This document shows positions 43,443-54,006 of a stretch of 55,934 nt of DNA, piece by piece; the stretch's first letter is position 1, and every line of letters starts with the position of its first letter. Location: assembly GCA_020847975.1 (NCBI GenBank), contig JADLBD010000085.1:1-55934 (forward strand). Reading direction: 5' to 3'. The notes beneath the pieces were generated by a model. The model was not told the origin of the DNA. It searched no databases and saw only the letters and a program-made list of their open reading frames with translations. The position numbers and the translations under genes were made by a program. This DNA is from Bryobacterales bacterium (lineage in GTDB: Bacteria; Acidobacteriota; Terriglobia; Bryobacterales; Bryobacteraceae).

Positions 43443-45270
43443 GCGGGAACTTGCCTGCCTGCTGCTGGCGGCTGCGATTGTTTCTTCCTGTCACCGTGCC
43501 TCGCCCCAGCCTGTCATTCGCGTCGCGGTCATACCCTGGGAAAACCTATCCGGGCGCGAAACCATGGATTGGATCGGCCGGGTAGCGCCATACGAAATTT
43601 CGGCCCACACCATTGGCGGCCCGCGCAAGGTTTTCCTCACCGCCGCATCGGAGCGCGATTTCCTTCCCCTGCGCGCCCGTCAGGTGCTTTCCGGCTACTA
43701 TGAAACCTCCGGCAACCTCCTGCGTGTACACATAACCTTGCGCGACCTCTCGACGTCGCGCAACCTGATGCAGTTCGAAGTGCGGAGTGCAAAGGCGGCG
43801 GACCTCTACCCCGCCGTTTGCGCGCGCCTTTCCGCCGGAACCGCTCCCTCTGACGTATCCAACCAGGCGGCGCTGGAGACCTTCGGCCGGGCTCTGCTGG
43901 CCTCCGAACCAGAGGCGAAACGCGATCTTCTCGCCCAGGCCTTGAAAGCGGATCCTCACTATGCGCCGGCCGCGGCATTGCTGGCCCAATTAAACAACGC
44001 CGCCGGCGATCCTCACGCTGCCGCCGCCATCCTCGAAACAGCACGCTCCGGACGCGCCGGCACTTGGACTTGGGCGCAGCTAACCCAGGAACTGGGCGCC
44101 ATCCGCCGCGACCCGGACCTTGTTCTCAAGGGACTCGAAGCCTCCGCGAAACTCTCGCCTTCCAATGCCGATATCACCCGCGCGCTCGGCGAGTCACAGG
44201 TGCTCCGCCACCGCTATCCGGATGCGGTGAACTGGTTTCGCAAGACTGTCACCCTCGAACCCGGAGAGATTGCGTTTTGGAATCTGCTCGCCTATGCCCA
44301 AGCCTACGCGCGTGATTTCGCCGGCGCTCGTGCCAGCGCGGAGCAGTACCGGAAACTGGCTCCCGCCGATCCCAACGCCTGGGATACCACGGGCGAGGTG
44401 GAATGGTATGCCGGCAACTTTGCCGCCGCGGAGAAGGCATTCCTCGAGGCCCAGCTAAAGCAGCCTCTCTTTCTCGGCGGCCTCGAATTTTCCAAGGCCG
44501 CGTTCTCCCGATTCCTGGCGGGTGACCTGGCAGGCGCGGACCAAACCTTCCACCGTTATCTGGAAACCCGCCGCGCTCTCAAGGATCCGCTCGCGGACTT
44601 GCGCGAAGCGCACTGGTGGTTCCTCACCGCGCGCCGCGCCAAGGCCCTCGATCGCCTTTCCACGCTCGCACGGGCCGGAGACGACGCCGGATCGCGCGCC
44701 GGGCTCTTCCATGCTCTGTGCCTGCTCGAGGAAGGGAAGTCTTCCGATGCGCTCGCGGCGGCCGGGAGCGCCGCAAGGAAAGCGGCAAGTCCCGCGGTTC
44801 GCACCACTGCGGATTTGATTGCTCTCCTCGCCGGACCCCCTGCTTCCGCCGATGAATGGCGGTCCCGCGTGGACCGCGCATTCCCTCCCACCGTCCCCGC
44901 TTCCCTTCGCCGCCAGGTGCTCATCTACGCCCTGGTTCTCGGCAAGCATTCTGCTCCCGCCGCGAAACTGCTCGAAAGCGCCTACGCCGGGACTTCGCCG
45001 GCCTCTGCCGATGAGACCAGAATGCTGCTCGGTCAGGCGCTCCTGGCCATGGGCAACAAACAGCGGGCGGCCGAATTGCTGGCGAATTACCCGCTGCCTC
45101 CCCAACCCGGCGAGGCGCTGTTCGCCACCCTCTACTTCCCCGCCTTCCTCGAATGGCGCAAGGCCGCGGGATTACCTGCGATCGCTCTCAGCCGTCTGGC
45201 GTCAGCCCTCAGCTTCAGCGATGAGCCAAGCCTGCTTGGCCGGCCCCGGCAAAGCCGGTGGCCAGGCTGA
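43432..45270 (+). CDS. TPR-rich lipoprotein-like protein with a repeat-derived C-terminus
   Basis: 612 residues. GTG start at 43432 within the end of the previous gene; GGAG precedes it. The N-terminus has a lipoprotein-like signal ending near VSSC. An adenylate-cyclase-like helical/TPR organisation runs through most of the chain with pairs of alanine-rich helices. The final ~23 residues (from ASALSFSDEPSL) are encoded by a shortened copy of the palindromic repeat found again at 50432 and 50599, so the native C-terminus was probably replaced or extended. Confidence 0.82.
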   Translation: MFCRRELACLLLAAAIVSSCHRASPQPVIRVAVIPWENLSGRETMDWIGRVAPYEISAHTIGGPRKVFLTAASERDFLPLRARQVLSGYYETSGNLLRVHITLRDLSTSRNLMQFEVRSAKAADLYPAVCARLSAGTAPSDVSNQAALETFGRALLASEPEAKRDLLAQALKADPHYAPAAALLAQLNNAAGDPHAAAAILETARSGRAGTWTWAQLTQELGAIRRDPDLVLKGLEASAKLSPSNADITRALGESQVLRHRYPDAVNWFRKTVTLEPGEIAFWNLLAYAQAYARDFAGARASAEQYRKLAPADPNAWDTTGEVEWYAGNFAAAEKAFLEAQLKQPLFLGGLEFSKAAFSRFLAGDLAGADQTFHRYLETRRALKDPLADLREAHWWFLTARRAKALDRLSTLARAGDDAGSRAGLFHALCLLEEGKSSDALAAAGSAARKAASPAVRTTADLIALLAGPPASADEWRSRVDRAFPPTVPASLRRQVLIYALVLGKHSAPAAKLLESAYAGTSPASADETRMLLGQALLAMGNKQRAAELLANYPLPPQPGEALFATLYFPAFLEWRKAAGLPAIALSRLASALSFSDEPSLLGRPRQSRWPG

Positions 45271-45277
45271 AAGCTGA
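45201..45277 (+). repeat. Shortened copy (A) of the 133-bp palindromic repeat
   Basis: It shares the first ~45 bp with copies B and C (through the hairpin GCCAAGC/GCTTGGC) and the closing GGCCAGGCTGAAAGCTGA arm, but lacks about 40-55 bp of the middle. It runs through the last 70 bp of the TPR coding sequence and just past its stop. Confidence 0.85.
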
Positions 45278-45358
45278 TGGCCTGAAGACCGCGCTAACCC
45301 GCCGCGACGCGAGCATCGTGCTGCTCAGCTTTGTCGATAACTTAACGATAAGGCAAGT

Positions 45359-47435
45359 ATGCCCCGCTTCCGCTTTCTTCCGTCTCTGGTGCTGTTGGTG
45401 TTCGCGGGCGCTGGTACGTCTGCGGCTGAAGACCCAGAACGGCTTCCCGCGGCGTCCACATCCGGAGCCGGTGATCTCGCATCGATGGACCTGGATCAAC
45501 TCCTGTCGACGCCCGTCACTACGGTCCGGCGTACAGAAGAGAGCCTGGGCCGGGCCGCCGGCGCGGTCTATGTGATCACGCAGAAGGAACTGCGGCGCTC
45601 CGGGTGACCAGCATACCGGAAGCGTTGCGGTTGGTTCCGGGGGTACAAGTACAACGGGTCGGATTATCAACCTGGGCCATCAGTGCCCGGGGATTCAACA
45701 ATGTATATGCCAACAAGCTATTGGTGATGATCGACGGGCGCTCGGTCTACTCGCCCGTGGTCGGAGGCGTGTTCTGGGACAGCCAGGATACCCTCATCGA
45801 AGATATTGACCGCATCGAGGTCTTACGCGGACCGGGGGCGGCGATGTGGGGCGCTAACGCCGTCAACGGTGTCATCAACATCATCACCAAACCCGCGGTC
45901 CGGACCCAAGGCGCTCTGGTCACCATCGGCTCCGGATCCGAGGACGAAGCGGTCATTGGATTCAGGCAAGGGATTGCTGCTGGAAAACAGGGCTATTTCC
46001 GGGTTTACGGGCAGGAAAAACTTCGCTCCGGCGCCGCGACCGCGGACCCGCGATTCGGCGACAGCCGCTGGAGTATGACTCAGGCGGGCTTCCGCGGCGA
46101 TTGGACCCTGCGCGACTCGGACGCCTTGACGGTTCAAGGCGACGTCTACCGCAGTGGCATACGATCGTACGGTTTCATCAAGACGCTGACGCCGCCCTTC
46201 GGCAGCATGGAACTGGACCGGGCGGAGACATGGGGCGGGAACCTGAATGCGCGCTGGGAGCACAGCCACCGGGACGGAGGCCTGAGCGTAATCCAGACCT
46301 ACTTCGACAGCGTCCAAAAAGGCAGCGTGCTGATTAACGTCGGGGTCCAAACCGGCGACATCGAGTATCAGTACCGCCGCCCCGCAATCAGGCGGCATGA
46401 ACTTTCGCTCGGTCTCGGCGCGCGGATGATCGCCGACCAGTATCAAGGCTCGAAATTCATCAATGTTGTCCCGGCCGGCGACCGGTACGGCATGCAGCAC
46501 ATCACTCTCGAAGACGACTACGGCGTGATTCCCGACCGGGTGACGCTCAGCGCCGCGGCGCGGTTCGAGCACAACAGCTTTACCGGGTGGACGGTTCAGC
46601 CGACGCTCCGTTTGCTCTATACGCCTGACAAGAAGCACTCGTGGTGGGGCGCCCTGTCGCGTTCGGTGCGGACTCCCTCACGAGGGGAACTCGGCGGGAG
46701 CGTGCTGGCTGACGTGATCCCTACCCAGACAATCCCGATAGCAGCCCAGGTCATAACTTCCACCGGACTCGGCAATGAGGTGGGGACTTCGTTCGAGGCG
46801 GGCTACGGGGGCAACTCGGCACGCGGGTGGTCGTGGACAGCGCCTTCTTTGCTTCGCGCATGCAAGGGCTCTTGACACCTGGTCCGGGGAACCCACAGCC
46901 ACAGCTCAGCGGCCCCATTCCGTACATTCTGCTCCCCCTTGCCTTCCGCAACCAGGCCGACGCGAATTCCGAGGGAATCGAGTTGGCCGTTCGGACGAAG
47001 GTTTCCTCGCGGCTGGAATGGAGCGGCGGTTTGACTTGGCTGCATTTCTCCAAGTTCCGGAGCCCCCAGGATTCGCCTCTTGGAGCGATGGATATGCTCG
47101 CCGCCTCTCCGGGGTGGCAGTTCTATTTCAATTCCCAATGGAACCCGGTCCGCCGCTGGGAGTGCGACGTGACCTATTTCTGGTACGGTCCATCTTTGAC
47201 CGGTCCGCAGACGAGCCAGATCTACGGCCCCGGCTTGGATTTGATCGGAGTCATGGGTGATCGGCGGCAGATGTTAGACGTTCGCCTTGGCCGCCGTATC
47301 GGTGAGGGCATTGACCTCTCCGCGGGTGCCCAAGCGTTGACAATCGGCAACCGGTTCGAATACAAAGCCGCAGTCGGGCCGGTATTGGCGCCGACTCGTC
47401 CTTCCGCCTACGTGCGAATCACCTTCCGCTTCTGA
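45359..47435 (+). pseudogene. TonB-dependent receptor interrupted by two single-base frameshifts
   Basis: Signal peptide, then a plug domain (VYVITQKELRRSG, then TSIPEALRLVPGVQVQRV, IEVLRGPGAAMWGANAVNGV) and a beta-barrel ending in aromatic FRF. The frame breaks at about 45603 (TCCGGGTGACC; one more G would join RRSG to VTSIPE) and at about 46806 (one missing base after TAC; restoring it gives GYRGQLGTRVVVD). Restored length is about 692 residues, normal for the family. The three frames run 45359-45607, 45604-46875 and 46827-47435. Both events remove one base near G-runs, so sequencing error and true decay remain possible. The gene leads the yfiR/kinase set. Confidence 0.85.
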
Positions 47436-47476
47436 ACGGTGGCTAGCCTTGGCGAATAAATGAGTAATGTTCTGAC

Positions 47477-48051
47477 ATGAGCACTCCACGCTCCAACTCC
47501 GGAGGAAAGCGGTGGCCGTTAGTGCTCGCGATCCCGTTCGGAGTTGTTGCTCTGTGCGGAGGCGCGAGTGCGGCCGATGCCGTTTCGAGCCGCCCTCTCA
47601 AGGCGGCGCTCATCCTCAGATTGGTGGATTTTGTGGTCTGGCCCACCGACGGCCAGGCTGCAACTTTTCCGGTGTGCATCGTGGCCGACGAACCTCTGGC
47701 GGAGGCCGTGCGGCAGTCCGCCTTGATCCTCAAGGCGAGCCGGGCGAAAGTGGAAGTGCGGCGCCATACGACGCTGAGAACCGCCACTGGATGCCGGCTG
47801 TTGTACATCGGCGAATACGACGAGCATCTTCTCCGTTCTTTCCTGGCGGCGCATCGCCGGGAACCCATCCTGACCGTCGGCGAGACCGACGAGTTCCTCG
47901 ATGCCGGCGGTGTGCTCCGAATCCGTGTGGAGAACGGCCGGGTAAATATCGACCTCAGGTTAGCCGCCGCGGCCGCGGCGAAACTGCAAATCAGTTCCCG
48001 GTTGGCCCGGCTGGCCAACATCGTCGACCAGGAGGCCGGAGGCGGCCCGAA

Positions 48052-48055
<4 letters not shown>
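47477..48055 (+). CDS. yfiR-like: YfiR-family periplasmic protein (DUF4154)
   Basis: 192 residues with a signal peptide (first ~32 residues). YfiR features: [15 protein letters not shown], then [19 protein letters not shown], and the C-terminal INLDL-like segment [20 protein letters not shown] ending at LARLANIV. In Pseudomonas, YfiR is a redox-sensitive periplasmic repressor of the YfiN diguanylate cyclase. Its stop overlaps the kinase ATG (ATGA), so the two are co-translated. The partner here is a histidine kinase rather than a GGDEF protein. Confidence 0.9.
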
Positions 48056-50400
<2,345 letters not shown>

Positions 50401-50431
50401 TCCACCGCATCGCGAATGGCGATTCTCGGCC

Positions 50432-50564
50432 GTCAGCCCTCAGCCTCAGCGATGAGCCAAGCCTGCTTGGCCGGCCTGTGACGCGACTGACCTCCAGAAA
50501 GTCCCAGTTTGTTCAACCCGGCGCAGCCGGCGGCCAGGCTGAAGGGTGAGAGCCGATCGCCGAT
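50432..50564 (+). repeat. Palindromic repeat copy B (133 bp)
   Basis: Begins GTCAGCCCTCAG and ends ATCGCCGAT. It contains hairpin GCCAAGC/GCTTGGC, a middle GACCTCC-A-GAAAGTC partial palindrome, and a GCCGGCGGCC arm. The outer ends are imperfect inverted repeats (TCAGC..CAGC and GCTG..GGTGA). It begins 31 bp after the kinase stop. Confidence 0.9.
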
Positions 50565-50598
50565 CGCTGATGTCTGCAATAGCTCTCAGCTTTCCGCC

Positions 50599-50731
50599 GT
50601 CAGCCCTCAGCTTCAGCGATGAGCCAAGCCTGCTTGGCCGGCCTGTGACGCGACTGACCTTCAGAAGGTCCCAGTGTGTTCAACCCGGCGCAGCCGGCGG
50701 CCAGACTGAAAGCTGAGAGCCCATCGCCGAT
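50599..50731 (+). repeat. Palindromic repeat copy C (133 bp)
   Basis: Nearly identical to copy B (about ten differences), 167 bp downstream of it. Its middle palindrome GACCTTC-A-GAAGGTC is perfect here. It ends 3 bp before the pfkB stop codon. Copies B and C fill most of the 334-bp convergent gap, 50401-50734, and could act as a transcription barrier for both operons. Confidence 0.9.
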
Positions 50732-50734
50732 GCC

Positions 50735-51685
50735 TTAAGAAACAACCGCTCGCTGCCGCGCCGTGGACATCCAGGCCGCCGTCTGTTCCCAATTGAGCAA
50801 GCCCGTCGTACCGCCCATGGCTTGGACGTTGAGCGCCCCAACGGCGTTGGCGACGCGTGCCGCCTCAGGGTGCGGCAGATTCCTCTGGAGAGCCGCGAGG
50901 TAAGCCCCCGCAAAGCAATCGCCCGCGCCGGTCGAGTCGATGGCGATGACTTCGTAGCCCGGAACATGCCATTCGCCCTCATGCGTGAATACCGCGCACC
51001 CGTTCTCCCCCAGTTTCAGAACGATGTTCGTCGCCCCCGCCTCTCGCAGACGCGCGGCGGCTAAGGGAGGATCCGCGGTCCCGGTGAGCATGCGCGCTTC
51101 GTCCTCATTGCTGAAAAGAATTCCCGCCTCTGGAAGGCTGGGCGCCAGCACCTTCATCCACTCTCCCAGGGCGTCCCACGCCGTATCGAGCGAAGTCGAG
51201 AGCCCGAGCGCAGCCGCATCCCGCAGCAGGCCGGCCACTCTCCCCCGCAAGTGCGGCAGGGAAAACGGATTGCCGATATGGAACCGCGTGCACCCGGCTG
51301 TGTTTTGTCTCGTAAGCGGGATGGGATCGGTGAAGATCAGGCGGCCAACCCCGGGCTGGTGCAGGAATGCGCGAGTACCATCCGAACGCACCAGGGCGAC
51401 GGAACTCGCCGTGTTGGATTTGAGCCGCTCGATGAGACGTGTGTCGACGCCGCACTCATTCAACCGGCCGAGCGCTGCTGTTCCCAACAGGTCATCTCCT
51501 ATCGCCCCGATGAGGCGTGCCGGCACTCCAAGCATTGCTATCGTAGCGCTCGTGGCCGCGCCGTTTCCCCCGAGCGACTGCGTGATGGATTCCACCCAGC
51601 GCGTGCCGCCCCAGGTAATCTCATCCACCGGACGCGTGAGCACATCCATCACGATGTTGCCCGTGCAAAGGACTCCCGGGATCAT
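50735..51685 (-). CDS. PfkB-family carbohydrate kinase
   Basis: 316 residues. PfkB signatures: GGNGAATSATIAMLG near the N-terminus and DSTGAGDCFAGAYLAAL near the C-terminus containing the catalytic aspartate. Ribokinase/fructokinase-like sugar or nucleoside substrate; not determinable from sequence. The ATG at 51685 overlaps the upstream gene stop (ATGA). It is the third gene after aroF and may share the aromatic attenuator. Confidence 0.93.
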   Translation of the reverse strand: MIPGVLCTGNIVMDVLTRPVDEITWGGTRWVESITQSLGGNGAATSATIAMLGVPARLIGAIGDDLLGTAALGRLNECGVDTRLIERLKSNTASSVALVRSDGTRAFLHQPGVGRLIFTDPIPLTRQNTAGCTRFHIGNPFSLPHLRGRVAGLLRDAAALGLSTSLDTAWDALGEWMKVLAPSLPEAGILFSNEDEARMLTGTADPPLAAARLREAGATNIVLKLGENGCAVFTHEGEWHVPGYEVIAIDSTGAGDCFAGAYLAALQRNLPHPEAARVANAVGALNVQAMGGTTGLLNWEQTAAWMSTARQRAVVS

Positions 51686-52611
51686 GGCTGCGTCCCGGGT
51701 GCGCTGAGGCCTTCGAGGAAAACACGTTCAATCGGCCACTTGCCGCTGAGTCGACTGCCGTCGGCATGAAACTCCCCCTTCGTGAGTATGCCGCTCAAAT
51801 CGCGATCGTTTGGCTCCTTGTGCTCGCGCGCGATCATGCGCTGGAGCAGCGTCGTCGCCGCCTGAAGTTCCCGCATCGCCTGCCGGGCCTGATCTGAATT
51901 CTGGTAGCTGACATCGAGGAGGGCTTCAAAACGCTGATCCCGGGGTCCGATGGCCAGAGTCACTCGCTGCGCGTCGGCCAGCGCCGTGGCAAACGTGTGT
52001 GTGCCGCTAGGTAGAAGGGACTCGTCCTTCAATACCGCCGTGGGAAGGACGAACCAGACCGGCTGCGAAGGAAGGGAAGGCTGCGGCAGCGCGGAAGGCT
52101 CAGCCAGTAACCGCTTGACCGCCTCCGGGTCCGCGCTGCTGGCGAAGGCGATGGTGTGCGCGCGGTAACGCGAGAAGGAGAGGTGCCGCCCCGGTGTACC
52201 GCCGCTAAGACGGCAGATGCCGCTCGCGCAAGCCCCGCCTTGTTTGCGCGCGTAGGCTTCCAGCCGTGGATAGTCAAACCGGCCATTCAGCCAGACGTGC
52301 GTCTCGCCCTTGATGGAGGCCATCAGCAACTGGTCGAGATCTCTCTTGTAGTTGAACCCCGTATCGGCGACAAATTGCCGGTAGTCCGGTTCCTCGGGGC
52401 CCTTGCCCCCTGCAAGCAGATCGAGAATTCCCCCCGCGCGCAGCGCGCCGAGGTCGATGTAGGTGATGACACGGCCATCTTGCGGGATGCGTGCGTAGAG
52501 TTCACCAGGCGACGGGGTTCGCTGCCAGCGCAGAAAGAAAAACACTCCCGCTGCGGCGATCACGCCGGCCAGCGCCAGTGCCGGCCATGTCCATACTTTC
52601 AGGCGAGGCAC
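51682..52611 (-). CDS. Membrane-anchored hypothetical protein (DUF3352-like)
   Basis: 309 residues. One N-terminal transmembrane segment (about residues 9-27) then a large extracytoplasmic domain with PQDGRVITYIDLGALR and later beta-rich units, resembling conserved acidobacterial proteins of unknown function. It has no catalytic motif. It starts 9 bp after the aroF stop and overlaps pfkB by 4 bp. Confidence 0.75.
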   Translation of the reverse strand: MPRLKVWTWPALALAGVIAAAGVFFFLRWQRTPSPGELYARIPQDGRVITYIDLGALRAGGILDLLAGGKGPEEPDYRQFVADTGFNYKRDLDQLLMASIKGETHVWLNGRFDYPRLEAYARKQGGACASGICRLSGGTPGRHLSFSRYRAHTIAFASSADPEAVKRLLAEPSALPQPSLPSQPVWFVLPTAVLKDESLLPSGTHTFATALADAQRVTLAIGPRDQRFEALLDVSYQNSDQARQAMRELQAATTLLQRMIAREHKEPNDRDLSGILTKGEFHADGSRLSGKWPIERVFLEGLSAPGTQP

Positions 52612-52620
52612 GGAATGCGA

Positions 52621-53667
52621 CTAGACCATGGCCGCTTCGGCCATCCGTGATTGCTTCCAGAGCGCGATATAGCCGCGCAGATCGTTCATCATCCGGTCGA
52701 ATTCCTCGAGGTGCAGCGACTGCGCGCCATCACTGACGGCCTTCTCCGGACATGGGTGGACTTCGACGATAATGCCGTCCGCGCCGATCGCCACGCCCGC
52801 GCGGGAGAGCGCCGGCACGAGGCTGCGCTTACCCGTGGCATGGCTCGGGTCAAGAATCACCGGCAGATGCGTCATCTCGTTCAGAACCGGCACCGCGGAG
52901 ATGTCGCATGTGTTCCGCGTGGCTGTTTCAAAGGTGCGGATGCCCCGCTCGCACAGAATCACGTTGGGGTTTCCGTGCGCGACAATGTACTCGGCGGACA
53001 TGAGCAGTTCCTTGATCGTGGAACTCATGCCGCGCTTGAGCAGTACCGGGCGCTGGCACTTGCCGAGTGTTTTCAGCAAAGCGAAATTCTGCATGTTGCG
53101 CGCGCCCACCTGCATGATGTCGGAGTATTCGGCGATCAGGCCCACGTCGCGGTCGCTCATTACTTCTGTAATAATGGCAAGCCCCGTGGCTTCGCGCGCC
53201 TTCTTGAGCAGTTTGAGCCCTTCCTCCTCGAGACCCTGGAAATCATAAGGGGACGTGCGCGGCTTGAAGGCGCCGCCCCGAAGCACCTTGGCTCCGGCGC
53301 GTGAGACCGCGATGGCTGATTCCATGATCTGCTTTTCGTTCTCTACCGAACAGGGGCCCGCCATCACCGTAAAATCGTCCCCGCCGATCTCGATCCCTGT
53401 TCCGTTATTGATGCGGATCACCGTGCGCGTCGAGCGGAACTCCCTGCTCACGAATTTGTACGGCGCGGAGATGCGCACCGCCTTCTCGACGCAGGGAAGC
53501 GCCTCGAGCGCATCGAGACAGTTGGTGACGTCGCCGACTCCGACTGCGCCAATCACCACACGCTCTTCGCCTTCGATCGCATGGATCTTGTAGCCGAAAT
53601 CCCGGATCCGTTCGCACACGGTCTCGATCTCCGCCTTGGTGGCGTAGCGCTTCATGGAAACGATCAT
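52621..53667 (-). CDS. aroF: 3-deoxy-7-phosphoheptulonate synthase (DAHP synthase, type I-beta with N-terminal regulatory domain)
   Basis: 348 residues; joins phosphoenolpyruvate and erythrose-4-phosphate in the first step of the shikimate pathway. The first ~75 residues are a ferredoxin/ACT-like regulatory domain, as in Thermotoga-type enzymes where tyrosine or phenylalanine inhibits. The barrel carries [37 protein letters not shown] and [10 protein letters not shown]. An AAGGAG site lies 7 bp before the ATG at 53667. Upstream is an attenuator with an aromatic leader peptide, so both enzyme activity and transcription appear tuned to aromatic amino acids. Confidence 0.97.
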   Translation of the reverse strand: MIVSMKRYATKAEIETVCERIRDFGYKIHAIEGEERVVIGAVGVGDVTNCLDALEALPCVEKAVRISAPYKFVSREFRSTRTVIRINNGTGIEIGGDDFTVMAGPCSVENEKQIMESAIAVSRAGAKVLRGGAFKPRTSPYDFQGLEEEGLKLLKKAREATGLAIITEVMSDRDVGLIAEYSDIMQVGARNMQNFALLKTLGKCQRPVLLKRGMSSTIKELLMSAEYIVAHGNPNVILCERGIRTFETATRNTCDISAVPVLNEMTHLPVILDPSHATGKRSLVPALSRAGVAIGADGIIVEVHPCPEKAVSDGAQSLHLEEFDRMMNDLRGYIALWKQSRMAEAAMV

Positions 53668-53705
53668 CTCTTTACTCCTTCAACCAGTCCAAGCTGTCTT
53701 CGGCG

Positions 53706-53735
53706 AAAGAAAAAACCCACTCTTTCGAGTGGGTT
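53706..53735 (-). terminator. Attenuator terminator upstream of aroF
   Basis: Minus-strand hairpin AACCCACTC-GAAA-GAGTGGGTT: a 9-bp perfect stem (53714-53722 with 53727-53735) and a GAAA tetraloop, then TTTTCTTT (53706-53713). It is a textbook Rho-independent terminator placed before aroF, 39 nt from the start codon. Confidence 0.95.
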
Positions 53736-53819
53736 GGTTTTACCGAAACTTGCTCAATACGAATCCAACACCACTCAGCCGGTCAGGTCAAGTACCAAAA
53801 TCGAAAGCTGAAGGCGTGG
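53727..53819 (-). promoter_or_regulatory. Alternative RNA pairings of the aroF attenuator (protector and antiterminator)
   Basis: Region 2 (53765-53776, GAGTGG-T-GTTGG) pairs with region 3 (53727-53737, CCAACCCACTC) over 11 bp with one bulged U, removing the 5' arm of the terminator. Region 1 (53807-53819, inside the leader peptide) can pair with 53771-53779 in two blocks of 5 and 4 bp, acting as protector. Region 2 begins just after the leader stop codon, so a ribosome at the stop would cover it. This is the classic 1:2, 2:3, 3:4 arrangement. Confidence 0.9.
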
Positions 53820-53827
53820 AACATCAT
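53783..53827 (-). CDS. Aromatic attenuator leader peptide, MMFHAFSFRFWYLT
   Basis: Fourteen codons followed by TGA (53783-53785). It has four Phe, one Trp and one Tyr, with a clustered F-x-F-W-Y near the end: control codons for charged tRNA-Phe, -Trp and -Tyr. The first ATG is about 10 bp downstream of TATAAT, so the mRNA would be nearly leaderless; only a weak GAAG precedes it. A start at the second ATG (53824) would make 13 codons. It lies upstream of the antiterminator/terminator of aroF. Confidence 0.9.
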   Translation of the reverse strand: MMFHAFSFRFWYLT

Positions 53828-53836
53828 GAACTTCAG

Positions 53837-53865
53837 ATTATACAGAGCGGGTAAGGGGAATGCAA
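53837..53865 (-). promoter_or_regulatory. Sigma70-type promoter of the aroF leader
   Basis: On the minus strand, TTGCAT (53860-53865), a 17-bp spacer, and a perfect TATAAT (53837-53842). Transcription should start near 53830, only a few bases before the leader-peptide ATG. Confidence 0.85.
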
Positions 53866-53873
53866 TAGGGCGC

Positions 53874-53893
53874 TAACGTAACGTAACGTAACG
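53874..53893 (+). repeat. (TAACG)x4 tandem repeat
   Basis: Four perfect TAACG units immediately upstream of the aroF promoter -35 region. Possibly an operator-like or slippage-prone array; nothing more can be said. Confidence 0.9.
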
Positions 53894-53921
53894 GAAGTTC
53901 CCTCCCGGCACGGACGCAGGG

Positions 53922-53949
53922 CTGCCTACTGCCTCCTGCCTCCTGCCTC
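53922..53949 (+). repeat. (CTGCCTC)x4 tandem repeat
   Basis: Four 7-bp units (one CTGCCTA then three CTGCCTC) in the divergent interval between aroF and the next plus-strand gene. Confidence 0.9.
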
Positions 53950-54006
53950 CACATCTCCGCCACTTCCAACTCGCGCACCCGCGCTATAGTCTGGAAGGAT
54001 ACAGCC

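Noticed and set aside
45595..45612. Programmed frameshift in the TonB receptor
   Set aside because: No slippery heptamer with downstream structure was recognised, and a second independent shift exists in the same gene; decay or read error is simpler.
53668..53830. T-box or other tRNA-sensing riboswitch before aroF
   Set aside because: No T-box bulge or specifier stem is seen, and the translatable aromatic leader with 1:2/2:3/3:4 pairings explains the sequence fully.
53874..53949. CRISPR-like array
   Set aside because: Units of 5 and 7 bp without spacers are microsatellites, not CRISPR repeats.
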